Positions 25,450 through 34,993 of a DNA stretch of 64,000 bases are shown here, one piece after another. Origin of the DNA: Chryseobacterium sp. CY350. Its GTDB lineage: Bacteria; Bacteroidota; Bacteroidia; Flavobacteriales; Weeksellaceae. The stretch spans positions 3,782,001-3,846,000 of the forward strand of contig NZ_CP116034.1 in NCBI RefSeq assembly GCF_027945075.1, given 5' to 3'. Below the pieces are notes generated by a model, which saw only the letters and a list, made by a program, of their open reading frames with translations, did no database searches and had not been told where the DNA came from. Both the position numbers and the translations under genes were made by a program. How positions within the stretch are numbered: position 1 is the first letter of the stretch; the number at the start of each line of letters is the position of its first letter.

Positions 25450-26439
25450 ATGAGCAATTTTATAGATTTTAATTCAGCAAAAAAACTTCACGATATGCAG
25501 GAAAATCAAAACAGAATCACCAAACTTTTTGAAATTCAGTATCCTATTATTCAGGGCGGCATGATCTGGCATTCAGGTTGGAGATTGGCCTCTGCTGTTT
25601 CAAACTGTGGCGGATTGGGTTTAATAGGTTCAGCAAGTATGTATCCCGATATTTTACGCGAAAATATTCAAAAATGTAAGAAAGCTACCGACAAACCTTT
25701 TGGGGTAAATGTAGCTCTGCTTTACCCAAATTTAGAGGAAATCATCAACATCATTCTGGAAGAAAAAGTGAAAATTGTTTTCACTTCTGCCGGAAGTCCC
25801 AAAACCTATACAGAAACTCTTCAGAAAGAAGGTTTGAAAGTTGCCCACGTTGTTTCATCCACGAAATTCGCGATGAAATGTGAAGATGCAGGCGTTGATG
25901 CTATCGTTGCAGAAGGATTTGAAGCGGGTGGTCACAATGGAAGAGATGAGACGACCACTTTCTGCCTTATTCCCAACGTAAGAAATAATATATCAAAACC
26001 CTTGATTGCTGCGGGCGGAATTGCATTAGGCTCACAGATGAAAGCTGCTATGATTCTCGGTGCAGATGGCGTACAAATCGGAAGCCGTTTCGCTGCAACC
26101 GTCGAAGCAAGTGCCCACGATCAATGGAAAAAAAGAATAACTGAATTGAATGAAGGCGATACTCATCTTACATTGAAAGAACTTGCCCCTGTACGAATGG
26201 TGAAAAATAAATTCTATCACGAACTTGAAGACATCTACAATACAGGAAGAAATTCTGAATCTCTGATTGCTGCTTTGGGAAGAGCAAGAGCAAAAAAAGG
26301 AATGTTCGAAGGCGATTTGGAAGAAGGTGAGCTTGAAATCGGTCAGGTTTCGGCGTTGATTAATGATGTTCTTCCGGTAGAAGCGGTTTTCAATAATTTG
26401 CTGAAAGAATTTGAAGATGCAAAAATGCCTAAGTTTTAA
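25450..26439 (+). CDS. NAD(P)H-dependent flavin oxidoreductase / nitronate monooxygenase family
   Basis: TIM-barrel FMN enzyme of 329 aa. The family pattern is clear: ITKLFEIQYPIIQGGM, NCGGLGLIGSASM, VAEGFEAGGHNG with the catalytic-region His, and the FMN phosphate loops AAGGIA and GADGVQIGSRF. Relatives oxidise alkyl nitronates or act as enoyl-ACP reductase-like flavoproteins. The substrate is not resolvable. The ATG at 25450 is used; a Met at 25495 (MQENQNRI) is a possible shorter start. Confidence 0.88.
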   Translation: MSNFIDFNSAKKLHDMQENQNRITKLFEIQYPIIQGGMIWHSGWRLASAVSNCGGLGLIGSASMYPDILRENIQKCKKATDKPFGVNVALLYPNLEEIINIILEEKVKIVFTSAGSPKTYTETLQKEGLKVAHVVSSTKFAMKCEDAGVDAIVAEGFEAGGHNGRDETTTFCLIPNVRNNISKPLIAAGGIALGSQMKAAMILGADGVQIGSRFAATVEASAHDQWKKRITELNEGDTHLTLKELAPVRMVKNKFYHELEDIYNTGRNSESLIAALGRARAKKGMFEGDLEEGELEIGQVSALINDVLPVEAVFNNLLKEFEDAKMPKF

Positions 26440-26538
26440 GTTGAATTTTGAAATAGAGTAATTTGATTAAATAATCTCCGATACTTTTTTAAATAAATCT
26501 GTTTAGTTATAAATTCTTTAATAAAATAATACACTAAA

Positions 26539-26598
26539 ATTCCCCTCCCTTGGAGGAGTGTCGAAAATTCAAAGAATTTTTGAAGGGGTGGTGATAAC
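26539..26598. repeat. Dispersed intergenic repeat, copy 2 (inverted)
   Basis: Reverse-complement match of the repeat at 1168-1229: CCTCC-CTT-GGAGG hairpin, AT-rich inverted repeat, then GGGGTGGTGATAAC. It lies between the flavin oxidoreductase gene and the convergent HD-like gene. Confidence 0.65.
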
Positions 26599-26623
26599 AG
26601 AGATTGTTGACTAAAATTTGTAC

Positions 26624-27247
26624 TTAATTTCGCAAACTTTTTAACTCAACCTCAATATTTTCTTTCGCCTGAAGTTCATATCGATCACTAAAATCCTCAG
26701 TTTTAAAAATATTTTCGAGCTCCAAAAAATGCTGCAAAACCTTCTTTCTTCCTGGTTTATAAAGAAAATCAGGATATGTAGAATACTCTTTTCTTATTTG
26801 TTTAGTGTATGCAAGATAAATTTTAGAATCTTTTCCCAAAATAGACAAATCAGCATCTAATAAATAATTGATGTCTCTTTTTACCGACTTCTGATGTGAT
26901 TTTGTGGCTAGAATCTGTTCTGAAATTTCTGAAAGATCTGTTTTGTTTAAACCTAATTTTTGAAGTCTTGCTTTTGCAAATTCTGCGCTTTTCTCTTCAT
27001 TGATTTTTGAAGTTACATCATAAATTACATCATGATAAAAAACTGAAAAACAAATAGTATTAAAATTCAGGATTTTGTCTTTCACCAATTCCAGCTCTGA
27101 AAGCATATTTTCCAGATGCTTCAGATTATGATAATATCTGCTTTTTTCAGAATAGTGAGTTTCAATTTCCCACCACAGACTTTCAATTGTAGTTTGATTA
27201 TTTGTATAATCGAAACAAATCTGGAAAAATATTTCTTTTAAATTCAT
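26624..27247 (-). CDS. HD-superfamily metal-dependent hydrolase
   Basis: Soluble protein of 207 aa from the start at 27247. YYHNLKHLENML, then FYHDVIYDV carrying the HD pair, and TKSHQK match the predicted metal-dependent phosphohydrolases of the HD superfamily found next to many housekeeping genes. The substrate is unknown. A 13-residue N-terminal extension would run into the 3' end of the upstream rhodanese gene and is not used. It follows that gene by 22 bp on the same strand, so they may be co-transcribed. Confidence 0.8.
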   Translation of the reverse strand: MNLKEIFFQICFDYTNNQTTIESLWWEIETHYSEKSRYYHNLKHLENMLSELELVKDKILNFNTICFSVFYHDVIYDVTSKINEEKSAEFAKARLQKLGLNKTDLSEISEQILATKSHQKSVKRDINYLLDADLSILGKDSKIYLAYTKQIRKEYSTYPDFLYKPGRKKVLQHFLELENIFKTEDFSDRYELQAKENIEVELKSLRN

Positions 27248-27269
27248 TCTTAAAGATAAAAAAAGGAAC

Positions 27270-27569
27270 TTAAAAAGTTCCTTCATTTGCTTCTAAATGC
27301 GCTTTCAACTCAGCCCAGCCGCCACCGTTGTAGCCTTCTTTTAATCCTTGAGATTCAAGAAAATCAAGAGCTTTTCCGCTTCTGTTCCCGCTTCTGCAAA
27401 ATAGAACGACAGGTTTTTCGATAGATAAGATCTCTTCTTTTCTGTCTTCTACTTCACCCAAAGGAATATTTTGAGCTCCTTCTATATTTCCGTCCATTTC
27501 CAGTTCCATTGGTTCACGAACATCGATGAGTGCATAATTTCCTGATTTTAATACTTCTGCTAATGACAT
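27270..27569 (-). CDS. Single-domain rhodanese-like protein
   Basis: 99 aa cytosolic rhodanese domain with the active-site loop CRSGNRS (catalytic cysteine in VVLFCRSGNRSGKA), ALIDVREPMEL at the start and the closing GGWAELKAHL. The loop is of the GlpE/PspE kind and would accept or transfer sulfane sulfur. Divergent from queG with 104 bp between. Confidence 0.9.
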   Translation of the reverse strand: MSLAEVLKSGNYALIDVREPMELEMDGNIEGAQNIPLGEVEDRKEEILSIEKPVVLFCRSGNRSGKALDFLESQGLKEGYNGGGWAELKAHLEANEGTF

Positions 27570-27654
27570 AATATTTGTTTATTTAGAGTTTAATGGATAA
27601 TTGTTGAGTGAATTTTTCACAAATCCAAAGACCAACAAATTTATAAAATAATCT

Positions 27655-27662
27655 TAGTTTTG
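27655..27662 (+). promoter_or_regulatory. -7 element of queG
   Basis: TAGTTTTG, a TAnnTTTG match, 11 bp before the queG ATG at 27674. Confidence 0.4.
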
Positions 27663-27673
27663 CAATGTAAATA

Positions 27674-28606
27674 ATGAATTCAAACTCAGAAAAATATTCA
27701 GACTTAATTAAAACCAAAGCCAAAAGTTTTGGGTTTCAAAACTGTGGTATTTCGAGAGCTGATTTTCTTGAAGCTGATGCTAAACATTTAGAAAAATGGC
27801 TGAAAAATAATTTCCACGGCGAAATGAAATATATGGAAAATCATTTCGATAAGAGACTAGATCCCAGATTGCTGGTTGAATATTCGAAATCTGTAATTTC
27901 TCTTTCCTATAACTATTTTCCGGAGGAAAAAATTTCAAGTTTAGAAAATTTTAAGATTTCAAAATATGCATATGCAGAAGATTATCATGAAGTTATAAAA
28001 GAGATTCTTCGCGAAATGGTTTCTGAATTACAGCAGGAAATAGGGGATTTTGGTTTTCGTGTTTTTGTAGATTCTGCGCCCATTTTAGAAAGAAGCTGGG
28101 CGAAAAAATCCGGTATCGGCTGGGTTGGTAAAAATGCAAATTTAATTACAAAACAGAGCGGATCATTTTATTTTTTGGCGGAAATTATCTGTGATTTAGA
28201 CTTAATTCCTGATCATGAAACCACTGATCATTGCGGGAGCTGTAGAAAATGCATTGATGCTTGCCCTACGGATGCGATTGTATCAGATAAAATAATTGAC
28301 GGAAGCAAATGTATTTCTTATGCAACGATAGAACTGAAAAGTGATATTCCTGATTATTTTAAAGATAAAATGGAAGACTGGATGTTTGGTTGCGATATTT
28401 GTCAGGACGTTTGCCCGTGGAATCGTTTTTCGGTTCCGAATGTTCAGAGTAAATTTAAACCAAACGAATTTTTAAAAAATTTCAAGAAAGGAGAATGGAA
28501 AGAAATTACTCAGGAAATATTCTCAGAAATCTTCAAAAAATCTCCTGTGAAAAGAACGAAATTTGCAGGATTAAAAAGAAATATTGAATTTTTAGACCGA
28601 TCTTAA
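27674..28606 (+). CDS. queG: Epoxyqueuosine reductase QueG
   Basis: Cobalamin-dependent iron-sulfur enzyme that reduces epoxyqueuosine to queuosine in tRNA wobble positions; 310 aa, complete. The two [4Fe-4S] motifs are visible ([16 protein letters not shown] and CISYATIE with [13 protein letters not shown]), as is the catalytic region [26 protein letters not shown]. Monocistronic; flanked by the rhodanese gene on the other strand. Confidence 0.95.
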   Translation: MNSNSEKYSDLIKTKAKSFGFQNCGISRADFLEADAKHLEKWLKNNFHGEMKYMENHFDKRLDPRLLVEYSKSVISLSYNYFPEEKISSLENFKISKYAYAEDYHEVIKEILREMVSELQQEIGDFGFRVFVDSAPILERSWAKKSGIGWVGKNANLITKQSGSFYFLAEIICDLDLIPDHETTDHCGSCRKCIDACPTDAIVSDKIIDGSKCISYATIELKSDIPDYFKDKMEDWMFGCDICQDVCPWNRFSVPNVQSKFKPNEFLKNFKKGEWKEITQEIFSEIFKKSPVKRTKFAGLKRNIEFLDRS

Positions 28607-28970
28607 AATTTTGTAGCTCATTTTATGGGGCTATATATTCTGTTCGGAATTTTAAGTTCCAAAATAAATAGGGTTGTTGATCTTGCCTTTAAGCTTAGCT
28701 TGAAGGAGATTCTAAGATTATTGTCATTAAACTTAAAAAAGTTTTTCCTATAGAAAAATTGACTCTCAGGAGATAAAATCTCTCACAAATCAACGTTTTT
28801 TTGGAACTCTTTTCGGTGCAGTTTTTACTCTTACTTTGAATCTTTTTTGAGATTTCGTGGTTTTTTGCATATTTGCGAAAGTTTGATATCTAAATTTACT
28901 TATTTTTCCAACTAAAACAAATACTTTTACGCAATATTGAAATTAAATTTTATTAATCTAAAGTAAAAAC
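28607..28970. other. Intergenic region, no gene seen
   Basis: 364 bp of AT-rich DNA between queG and the TIGR02117-like gene. It has no reading frame with coding character and no clear terminator; a few T runs and an imperfect TACTTTTA just before the next gene are the only promoter-like hints. Confidence 0.5.
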
Positions 28971-29654
28971 ATGAGTGCAAAAATTATATTGATCTATTTT
29001 TTAAAAACTATAGGGATCATTCTGGGAATTGTTGTGCTTTACGTGCTTCTGGCACTCACACTACCCTTAATTGAGGTGTCAGCAAAAAACGACGGTGAGA
29101 AAAAAGAAATCCCCATCTATATTTATACTAATGGCGTTCACACAGATATTGTAATGCCAGTGAAAAATGATTTGTACGACTGGAGTTCCAAAATACCTTT
29201 TGCGAATACAAAATCCAAAAAAACAGATTACAATTACGTAGGAATTGGATGGGGCGATAAGGGCTTTTATCTTGATACGCCAACCTGGGCAGATCTGAAA
29301 TTTTCAACAGCTTTTAACGCGGCGTTTTGGTTGAGCGAATCGGCGATGCATTGTTCATACTATAAAACCATGACTGAAGCTGATGACTGCAAAAAAATAA
29401 TGATCAGCAGAAATCAGTATAAAGATTTGGTAAAATTTGTGGATGCTAAATTTGACAGAGATCAAAACGGAAATTTTATTTTAATTCCTACCAATGCTGT
29501 ATATAGCGATAACGACGCATTTTATGATGCAACGGGAAGATATAGCTTTCTCAATACCTGCAATACGTGGACTAATGATGCCTTAAAATCAGCCGGACAA
29601 AAAGCTGCACTCTGGACACCTACTGATTTTGGGATTTTTCAACATTATAAATAG
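28971..29654 (+). CDS. TIGR02117/DUF2459 family membrane-anchored protein
   Basis: 227 aa with one N-terminal membrane segment (residues 4-30) and a periplasmic domain. IYTNGVHTDIVMPV near the start, GIGWGDKGFYLDTPTWADLK in the middle and SFLNTCNTWTNDALKSAG with conserved Cys near the end are diagnostic of the DUF2459 family, whose fold resembles papain-like peptidases and whose catalytic set (Cys with a His) appears present. Function not established. A lipoprotein with a transpeptidase-like domain starts 2 bp after its stop. Confidence 0.8.
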   Translation: MSAKIILIYFLKTIGIILGIVVLYVLLALTLPLIEVSAKNDGEKKEIPIYIYTNGVHTDIVMPVKNDLYDWSSKIPFANTKSKKTDYNYVGIGWGDKGFYLDTPTWADLKFSTAFNAAFWLSESAMHCSYYKTMTEADDCKKIMISRNQYKDLVKFVDAKFDRDQNGNFILIPTNAVYSDNDAFYDATGRYSFLNTCNTWTNDALKSAGQKAALWTPTDFGIFQHYK

Positions 29655-29656
29655 CA

Positions 29657-30307
29657 GTGAAAACGCTATCTATATTTTTTATTCTGATTTGTTTTTTGTC
29701 GTGTAAAAACAAGCGAGAGATTAATGAACGTAATACTTTACAGAATACGATTATTAAAGAAGTAGAGAAACCCAAGTTAGATTTAAATAAAACAAAGAAG
29801 AAAGCTGCTGAAGCTCTGGAGTTTTGCAAAAGAAAAAAGATGAATACCGACTTCTGTATTCTGATTGATATGAGTTTGCATTCCGGAGTTAATCGTTTTG
29901 TGGTGTGGGATTTTAAAGCCAATAGAATCAAAACGAAACATCTCGTAGGTCATGGTTGCGGCAATAATAAGTGGAATAGTGATGAATCTAAAGAAAGCCC
30001 AACTTTCAGCAACGAAGATGGAAGTCACCTTTCATCATTGGGCAAATATAAGTTATCTGAAAGAGGTCAAAGCGATTGGGGAATTAACGTAAAATATCTC
30101 ATGCATGGATTGGATGAAACCAACAACAATGCGATAAAGAGATTTATTGTTTTTCATTCGTGGAATTTGATGAGTGATAATGAAGTTTTCCCAAACGGTT
30201 CACCGGAAGGTTGGGGTTGTCCTACAATTTCCAATAATGCGATGAGAGAAATTGATCCGATGATTCAAAAATCCGAAAATCCGGTTTTGATGTGGATCTA
30301 CAATTAA
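29657..30307 (+). CDS. Murein L,D-transpeptidase catalytic-domain-like lipoprotein
   Basis: 216 aa, start GTG at 29657, which is 2 bp after the preceding stop, so the pair is one operon. Lipobox LICFLSC. The C-terminal half has the YkuD_2-like catalytic pattern: HSWNLMSDNEVFPNGSPEGWGCPT with the active His and Cys. Enzymes of this family remodel peptidoglycan or attach proteins to it. The N-terminal spacer is Lys/Glu-rich. Activity inferred. Confidence 0.75.
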   Translation: MKTLSIFFILICFLSCKNKREINERNTLQNTIIKEVEKPKLDLNKTKKKAAEALEFCKRKKMNTDFCILIDMSLHSGVNRFVVWDFKANRIKTKHLVGHGCGNNKWNSDESKESPTFSNEDGSHLSSLGKYKLSERGQSDWGINVKYLMHGLDETNNNAIKRFIVFHSWNLMSDNEVFPNGSPEGWGCPTISNNAMREIDPMIQKSENPVLMWIYN

Positions 30308-30352
30308 TTTTATAGGTCTAAATTTTAATCAGGTGTGGCAAAGATTTAAAAA

Positions 30353-31051
30353 TCAACAAATCAGAAGCAATCTAAATTCATCCTTATTTTCCTTGGGAGC
30401 CCGGTGGATGCATGGCAAAACCTTTTGTTCGGGATGATCTACGGAAAGCTTCCACAGATGCCCGATACCTAAATTTATTGGCTGAGCATTGGGCTTTGGC
30501 TCGTAATGAAGATCGAAAAAATATTCTTCCAGAAAAGTATTAAAGTCTTCATATGATCCGGTGTGCAATTCTCTCAACTTTGCTCTAATCTCTGGAATCA
30601 TGATCTTTTGAACCGCCTGATTATTAGGCAAAATTTCACTTGGGGCTCCGTAATATGTACATAAAATAGTACTTGTAGGAATAGGAGAACGGTCTACATG
30701 AAAGGAATAAACATCTGTCGAAATAAAATCAAACTCTAGATCCCGCTCATAATTTTTCAGTAGATTAAGGGTTGGTTTTGCTCCGGAATCAGATAATGTT
30801 TTCAGATCATTTAAAATAATTTTTCTTGCAATATCACCATTTTTAGAGAGATGTAGCGATAGAATATCTTCGGGAGAAATTTCCGTAATATCATCTTTTA
30901 GTGCAAGTTTTGAGACAACTTCTACAAAATCTCCTTCCAGATTTCTCATCCAGAAAATTGCATTTTTCTCACCTTCAAAAGCGGTGTCGATAAAATCTGA
31001 AAAAGTGGAAACGGTTTGTATTTGTGTACTTTCAGGAAATAATTCTTTCAT
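30353..31051 (-). CDS. DUF1826 family protein
   Basis: 232 aa soluble protein. The C-terminal ending LPCIHRAPKENKDEFRLLLIC and the middle FHVDRSPIPTSTILCTYYGAPSEIL are typical of DUF1826, often found near metal-homeostasis genes. Here it is a neighbour of a histidine kinase gene 21 bp upstream on the same strand. No metal genes are visible. The function is unknown. Confidence 0.75.
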   Translation of the reverse strand: MKELFPESTQIQTVSTFSDFIDTAFEGEKNAIFWMRNLEGDFVEVVSKLALKDDITEISPEDILSLHLSKNGDIARKIILNDLKTLSDSGAKPTLNLLKNYERDLEFDFISTDVYSFHVDRSPIPTSTILCTYYGAPSEILPNNQAVQKIMIPEIRAKLRELHTGSYEDFNTFLEEYFFDLHYEPKPNAQPINLGIGHLWKLSVDHPEQKVLPCIHRAPKENKDEFRLLLIC

Positions 31052-31072
31052 AAAATCGGTTACAAATTTATT

Positions 31073-33229
31073 CTATTCGTTCGTAAGAGGCAGAGTAAAC
31101 CAGAATGTACTACCTACGTTTAATTCTGTATCGACTCCAATTTTTCCACCGTGATTCTTAATTATTTCTGCGCTGATGTACAATCCCAAACCTAAACCTG
31201 TAAATTTCTGTCCGTGGTAATTTGTCCTGTAGTAACGCTCAAAAAGATGTTGCACCTTTTCTTGGGGAATTCCCGGTCCGTGATCGATAACGCTTATTTT
31301 GATCTCATGATCGCTTACCCGGTCTGCTTTGATAATGATTTTATCTGATTCCGGAGCATATTTGATAGCATTCGTTATAAAGTTTACCATCACCTGACCA
31401 ATCTGCTGGTGATCTGCTTCAAGAGTCTGCGATGTATCACCTTCAAAAATAATTTGCTGAGTAGTATTTTGGATAACGCTCGATCGACAGTCTTCAAAAA
31501 GTTCTGCAATAATCAAGGGTCGTTTTACTAATTTAAGTTGACCTTGCTCAATACGTGTTGTATCCAAAAGATCTGTTAGCAAATGAGAAAGTTTATCTAA
31601 ACTTTTGATTGACTGATCTAAAAGTTTGGTACGAATTTCACTTGAAAATTTATCGTGTGACCGTTGTAAAAGCTGCAATGATGCTTTAAGAGCAGTTACG
31701 GGAGTTTTAAGTTCGTGACTTGCGATACTGATAAAATCGTCTTTTCCCTGTGTGATCATTCTTCTTGTGGTAACATCCATAAAGGTTCCTATCCCGCCGG
31801 AAAGGTTGCCTTCTTTATCAAATATTGGTGCTGCATTGATCGAAATATAAAATCGCTCTCTATCTGGCGGTTGTACGCCAATCTCGTGATCAAAGACAGG
31901 TTTTCCTGTAGCCATCATAATTGCCATAGGGTGCTCTTCTGCGGGAAGCGGTGTGCCGTCTAGCCTTAGATTCTGCCATTTGGGATCGTCAAAAGTTCTG
32001 CCTTTTATTACGCTTTCACTTAATCCCAATATTTGCTGAGCCATCGGATTGGCATATATCAGTTGTCCGGTATTATCAATAACACCTACGCCCTCTGCCA
32101 TAGTTTCCAAAATACTTTGCAGACGCTGTTCGCTTTTTCGGAGAGTCTCTTCTAAATCACTTTTTTCCAAGATGATCTTATCGCGCTCTTCAATTGCTAT
32201 CATCTGCGGAGTGACTTCCATGGCCATGTCTATAACGCCTGTCACTTTTCCGTTTTCAATAAATGGAGTGTAGGTAAAATTAAAATAGCCTTTTTCCAGA
32301 CTGCCTCTTCTGTTCAGAAGAACAGGATTAGAGTAGTCAGTATGCGATTTCCCTTTTTGATAGGTTTCTATAAGCATATTGGCGGCCAATTGCCCTTTCA
32401 GCTCAGGAAGTTCATCAAATAAAGGTTTACCAATCACTGAATGATCTTTGCCGATTAATTCAAGCATCGAAGCATTAATCATGGTAATTATAAAATTGTC
32501 TCCCTTTACCAGCAATGTAGCAACAGGCGCCTGATCAATTAGATTGCTAAAACTGATCTCGCTATCTGAAAGTTTTTTATTAAGCTGAAGAATCGTTTCG
32601 TTGAGTTCTTTCAATTCTCTGTTTCTGAATTCAAGAATTTTATTAGAATTGTTTAGGTCAATAATCGTCTGCTGCAGTTCTTTATTCGTCTCGTCAAGTT
32701 GGCTATTGGTTGCTGTGTATTCTTTGTTTAAAGCGCTCAGTTCTTCGTTTGTGCTAAGAATTTCTTCGTTCAGGGCCGTTAGCTCTTCATTCGTTTGCTG
32801 CTCAGTCTGCTCTTTCTCATGAAGGAGTTTCCAGGCTCTTTCGCGCTCTGTAACATCAGAAGCGGTATGCAGAATACAGTAGATTTCCCCCTTATTATCG
32901 ATAATCGGTTGGTAGATAAAGTCAAAATAAGAAGTCACCATTTCTCCGTCAATCTCTAAAGTTGCCGGCGTACTTACTGCCTCGTACGTTTCAGCTGTTT
33001 CCCAAACATTTTTCAGAAGTTGTGTGAAGGGCTGTCCTTTCAATTCGGGAAGTGCATCTTCGAATTTTTTTCCGATGATGGAGCGGTCTTTGCCCCAAAT
33101 TGTAAGCATGGCATTGTTTGCCAGCTGAATATTGATATCAGAGCCGGTGTAAATTGCTGTTGCAGTGCTTGACTGGTTGAGGATTTCAAGAAGCGCTTCG
33201 GTACCTAAAGCATTGAAAAATCTAATCAT
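31073..33229 (-). CDS. Multi-PAS sensor histidine kinase
   Basis: 718 aa without a clear membrane segment, so probably cytosolic. PAS 1 (about 1-130), a long coiled coil with repeated ELTALNEE/ELSALNKE motifs (135-225), PAS 2 (226-345), PAS 3 (365-490, S-box GLSESVIKG), HisKA with the phosphoacceptor in FISIASHELKTPVTAL (about 500), and HATPase (605-715) with DHGPGIP and GLGLGLYISAEI. No receiver is fused and no response regulator is next to it; an orphan kinase. It follows DUF1826 in the transcription order reversed, 21 bp apart. The stimulus is unknown, though PAS folds often sense redox or ligands. Confidence 0.9.
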   Translation of the reverse strand: MIRFFNALGTEALLEILNQSSTATAIYTGSDINIQLANNAMLTIWGKDRSIIGKKFEDALPELKGQPFTQLLKNVWETAETYEAVSTPATLEIDGEMVTSYFDFIYQPIIDNKGEIYCILHTASDVTERERAWKLLHEKEQTEQQTNEELTALNEEILSTNEELSALNKEYTATNSQLDETNKELQQTIIDLNNSNKILEFRNRELKELNETILQLNKKLSDSEISFSNLIDQAPVATLLVKGDNFIITMINASMLELIGKDHSVIGKPLFDELPELKGQLAANMLIETYQKGKSHTDYSNPVLLNRRGSLEKGYFNFTYTPFIENGKVTGVIDMAMEVTPQMIAIEERDKIILEKSDLEETLRKSEQRLQSILETMAEGVGVIDNTGQLIYANPMAQQILGLSESVIKGRTFDDPKWQNLRLDGTPLPAEEHPMAIMMATGKPVFDHEIGVQPPDRERFYISINAAPIFDKEGNLSGGIGTFMDVTTRRMITQGKDDFISIASHELKTPVTALKASLQLLQRSHDKFSSEIRTKLLDQSIKSLDKLSHLLTDLLDTTRIEQGQLKLVKRPLIIAELFEDCRSSVIQNTTQQIIFEGDTSQTLEADHQQIGQVMVNFITNAIKYAPESDKIIIKADRVSDHEIKISVIDHGPGIPQEKVQHLFERYYRTNYHGQKFTGLGLGLYISAEIIKNHGGKIGVDTELNVGSTFWFTLPLTNE

Positions 33230-33617
33230 CGACTCAAAAAGAGATTTATTTGGGGATTATTTGTAAAGGTAGTATAAAAAAATCCTTTCGAAAACAAATG
33301 TACAAAATTGCTCGATAATCCTATTATCTAAATGATTTGGATATAAATTTTCTTTATGACAAGCAAATTTATATCTATTGATGCGGAAAAATAATGGTCA
33401 GACTTTTGTGAAGAGGTTCATTATATCTACAGATCAAAACGATAGCTTATTATTTGTAGCATAGAATTTGATTGCAGACTTCTAAGAGTTTTTAGGAAAA
33501 GAAAAAAAATCATCATCTGAAGCGCTTCAAAATTCTGAGCTGTAACTCAAAATATTATTGTGTTGAACTGATCTCTGTTATATTCATTAGCCTAAAAAAG
33601 ATCATAAATTCAAAAAA
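33230..33617. other. Intergenic region between kinase and sigma-like genes
   Basis: 388 bp. It carries the kinase promoter side (minus-strand TACCTTTA near 33270) and the 5' side of the sigma-like gene. No repeat, RNA or reading frame is evident. Confidence 0.4.
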
Positions 33618-33989
33618 ATGAATGTACTGATGAATCAGGAAACCAAACATATAGAATCAGAGTCAGACTTGCTCATCATGATGAAAAACAATGATGTAGC
33701 AGCATTTGATTATCTGTATGATCAGTATAGCAGTTTACTTTTCGGTATGGCTCTGCAGTCTGGAGCATCGTCTAATGACGCGGAAACGATTCTTCAGACA
33801 ACATTTCAATACATCTGGTATTCTATTCAACTTTATCATTATCAATGTGTTCCTTTCAAAATTTGGGTGATAAGAATTCATCTTAACTCTATGAAAGAAT
33901 TTTCAGAATCTAAAAGCAAAATTCAAATAACATCTGACGATTTTGTAATTTCGCAAGAGACGACCACAGAAATGATATCGGTTGTTTAA
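33618..33989 (+). CDS. Sigma-70 region-2-only protein
   Basis: 123 aa. Resembles region 2 of ECF sigma factors: LMMKNNDVAAFDYLYDQYSSLLFGMAL, then AETILQTTFQYIWYSI (the core of region 2.1-2.4) and PFKIWVIRIHLNSMKE. The sequence stops before a linker and region 4, so there is no promoter -35 recognition part. It is complete as a frame (ATG to stop, no frameshift visible) and divergent-convergent to a Crp gene just 10 bp away. It may be a remnant, or a deliberately short protein that competes for RNA polymerase. Confidence 0.65.
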   Translation: MNVLMNQETKHIESESDLLIMMKNNDVAAFDYLYDQYSSLLFGMALQSGASSNDAETILQTTFQYIWYSIQLYHYQCVPFKIWVIRIHLNSMKEFSESKSKIQITSDDFVISQETTTEMISVV

Positions 33990-33999
33990 TATCATGTCT

Positions 34000-34599
34000 T
34001 TAATAATAAACTCTTCCTTTAATAATTTTTACCACTTTTTCGGTTTGTAGTTTCTTCAAAATTCTGATGACCGTTTCTATCCTCAAACCCGTTAAAGACG
34101 ACAGCTCTTTTCTGGTAAAAGGCACTTTGTAAGAGTACTGATCTTCACCATCTTCAGTTTCTTTTAAACGGTCCAAAACAGTAAGTAATTGATGGGTTGC
34201 GTCTTGTAAAGTGAGGCTGTTGAGAAAGACATAGTTGTAGTAGGCATGTTCTGCACAATTTTTTAGAAATTTCATCTGAATACTAAAATCTGATTCTAAC
34301 AACTGCAAAAGCCTGGGACGCTCTAAACGCAAAACTGTACAATCTTCCATTGCAAGAGCGTTGACAGGATATCGGTGATGTTTGCAAAATAAAAAAACTT
34401 CACCTACAGACTCGCCTTCTTCGTGAATGCTGTGTATAAATTCTCCGTCTCCGGGTTTGTGATTAGAAAGTTTAATTTTACCTTTTGTAATCTGATAATA
34501 ATAAATAGGAGGAATATCTTCCTGAAAAAGAAATTCTGATTCTGATAAGAGAATACTTTCTGCTCCGAAATCAATAAGCAAGTCTTCTTTTATAGCCAT
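34000..34599 (-). CDS. Crp/Fnr family regulator 1
   Basis: 199 aa with a cyclic-nucleotide-binding-like beta barrel (about 1-115: YYYQITKGKIKLSNH) and a winged helix (about 150-199: RKELSSLTGLRIETVIRILKKLQ). No N-terminal cysteine cluster, so not a classical oxygen-sensing Fnr. A palindrome ATGAT-CTAA-ATCAT lies upstream at a class II distance from a TATATTTG element, suggesting control by itself or its paralogues. One of three Crp/Fnr genes in 9.5 kb. Confidence 0.85.
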   Translation of the reverse strand: MAIKEDLLIDFGAESILLSESEFLFQEDIPPIYYYQITKGKIKLSNHKPGDGEFIHSIHEEGESVGEVFLFCKHHRYPVNALAMEDCTVLRLERPRLLQLLESDFSIQMKFLKNCAEHAYYNYVFLNSLTLQDATHQLLTVLDRLKETEDGEDQYSYKVPFTRKELSSLTGLRIETVIRILKKLQTEKVVKIIKGRVYY

Positions 34600-34672
34600 A
34601 ATTCTGTCTTAAACCAATTTCACAATGAGATAGCTGATAAGCTGTGGTGGTAATATTAAAATCTACGTATCA

Positions 34673-34716
34673 CAAATATACATGCATAATACATTTTCTA
34701 TTATGATCTAAATCAT
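34673..34716 (-). promoter_or_regulatory. Crp/Fnr-type operator plus -7 element (regulator 1)
   Basis: Palindrome ATGAT-CTAA-ATCAT (34703-34716) centred 36.5 bp from the last base of TATATTTG on the minus strand (34673-34680). This gives a centre near -42 relative to a start about 6 nt after the -7 element, the class II position. Drives the gene ending at 34000. The 394 bp between the two divergent Crp/Fnr genes holds this and the next site. Confidence 0.65.
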
Positions 34717-34866
34717 TGATGATAAAAGATGATACCATAAAACAGTGTTTCGGTTTCGTTTATAGTTAAATAAAAACTGCAATAAGTTTACAAACAATGA
34801 TTTAAGTAACTACTTGAGTTGTGTATTTTTTGGGAATTACAAATTATTTCCATATAAAATAAATTT

Positions 34867-34911
34867 ATGACCTAGATCATATCATGTGACTTAACGATCT
34901 ATTTATCTTTG
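34867..34911 (+). promoter_or_regulatory. Crp/Fnr-type operator plus -7 element (regulator 2)
   Basis: ATGAC-CTAG-ATCAT (34867-34880) centred 37.5 bp before the end of TATCTTTG (34904-34911), as at the other sites. The start codon of the downstream gene is at 34994. Confidence 0.65.
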
Positions 34912-34993
34912 GCAAGACTAAAAATACATTGTACAGTTTTCTAAAATGTGAAATACATTTTAACTAAAAAAATTAAACAATAAAAATTGCAGT

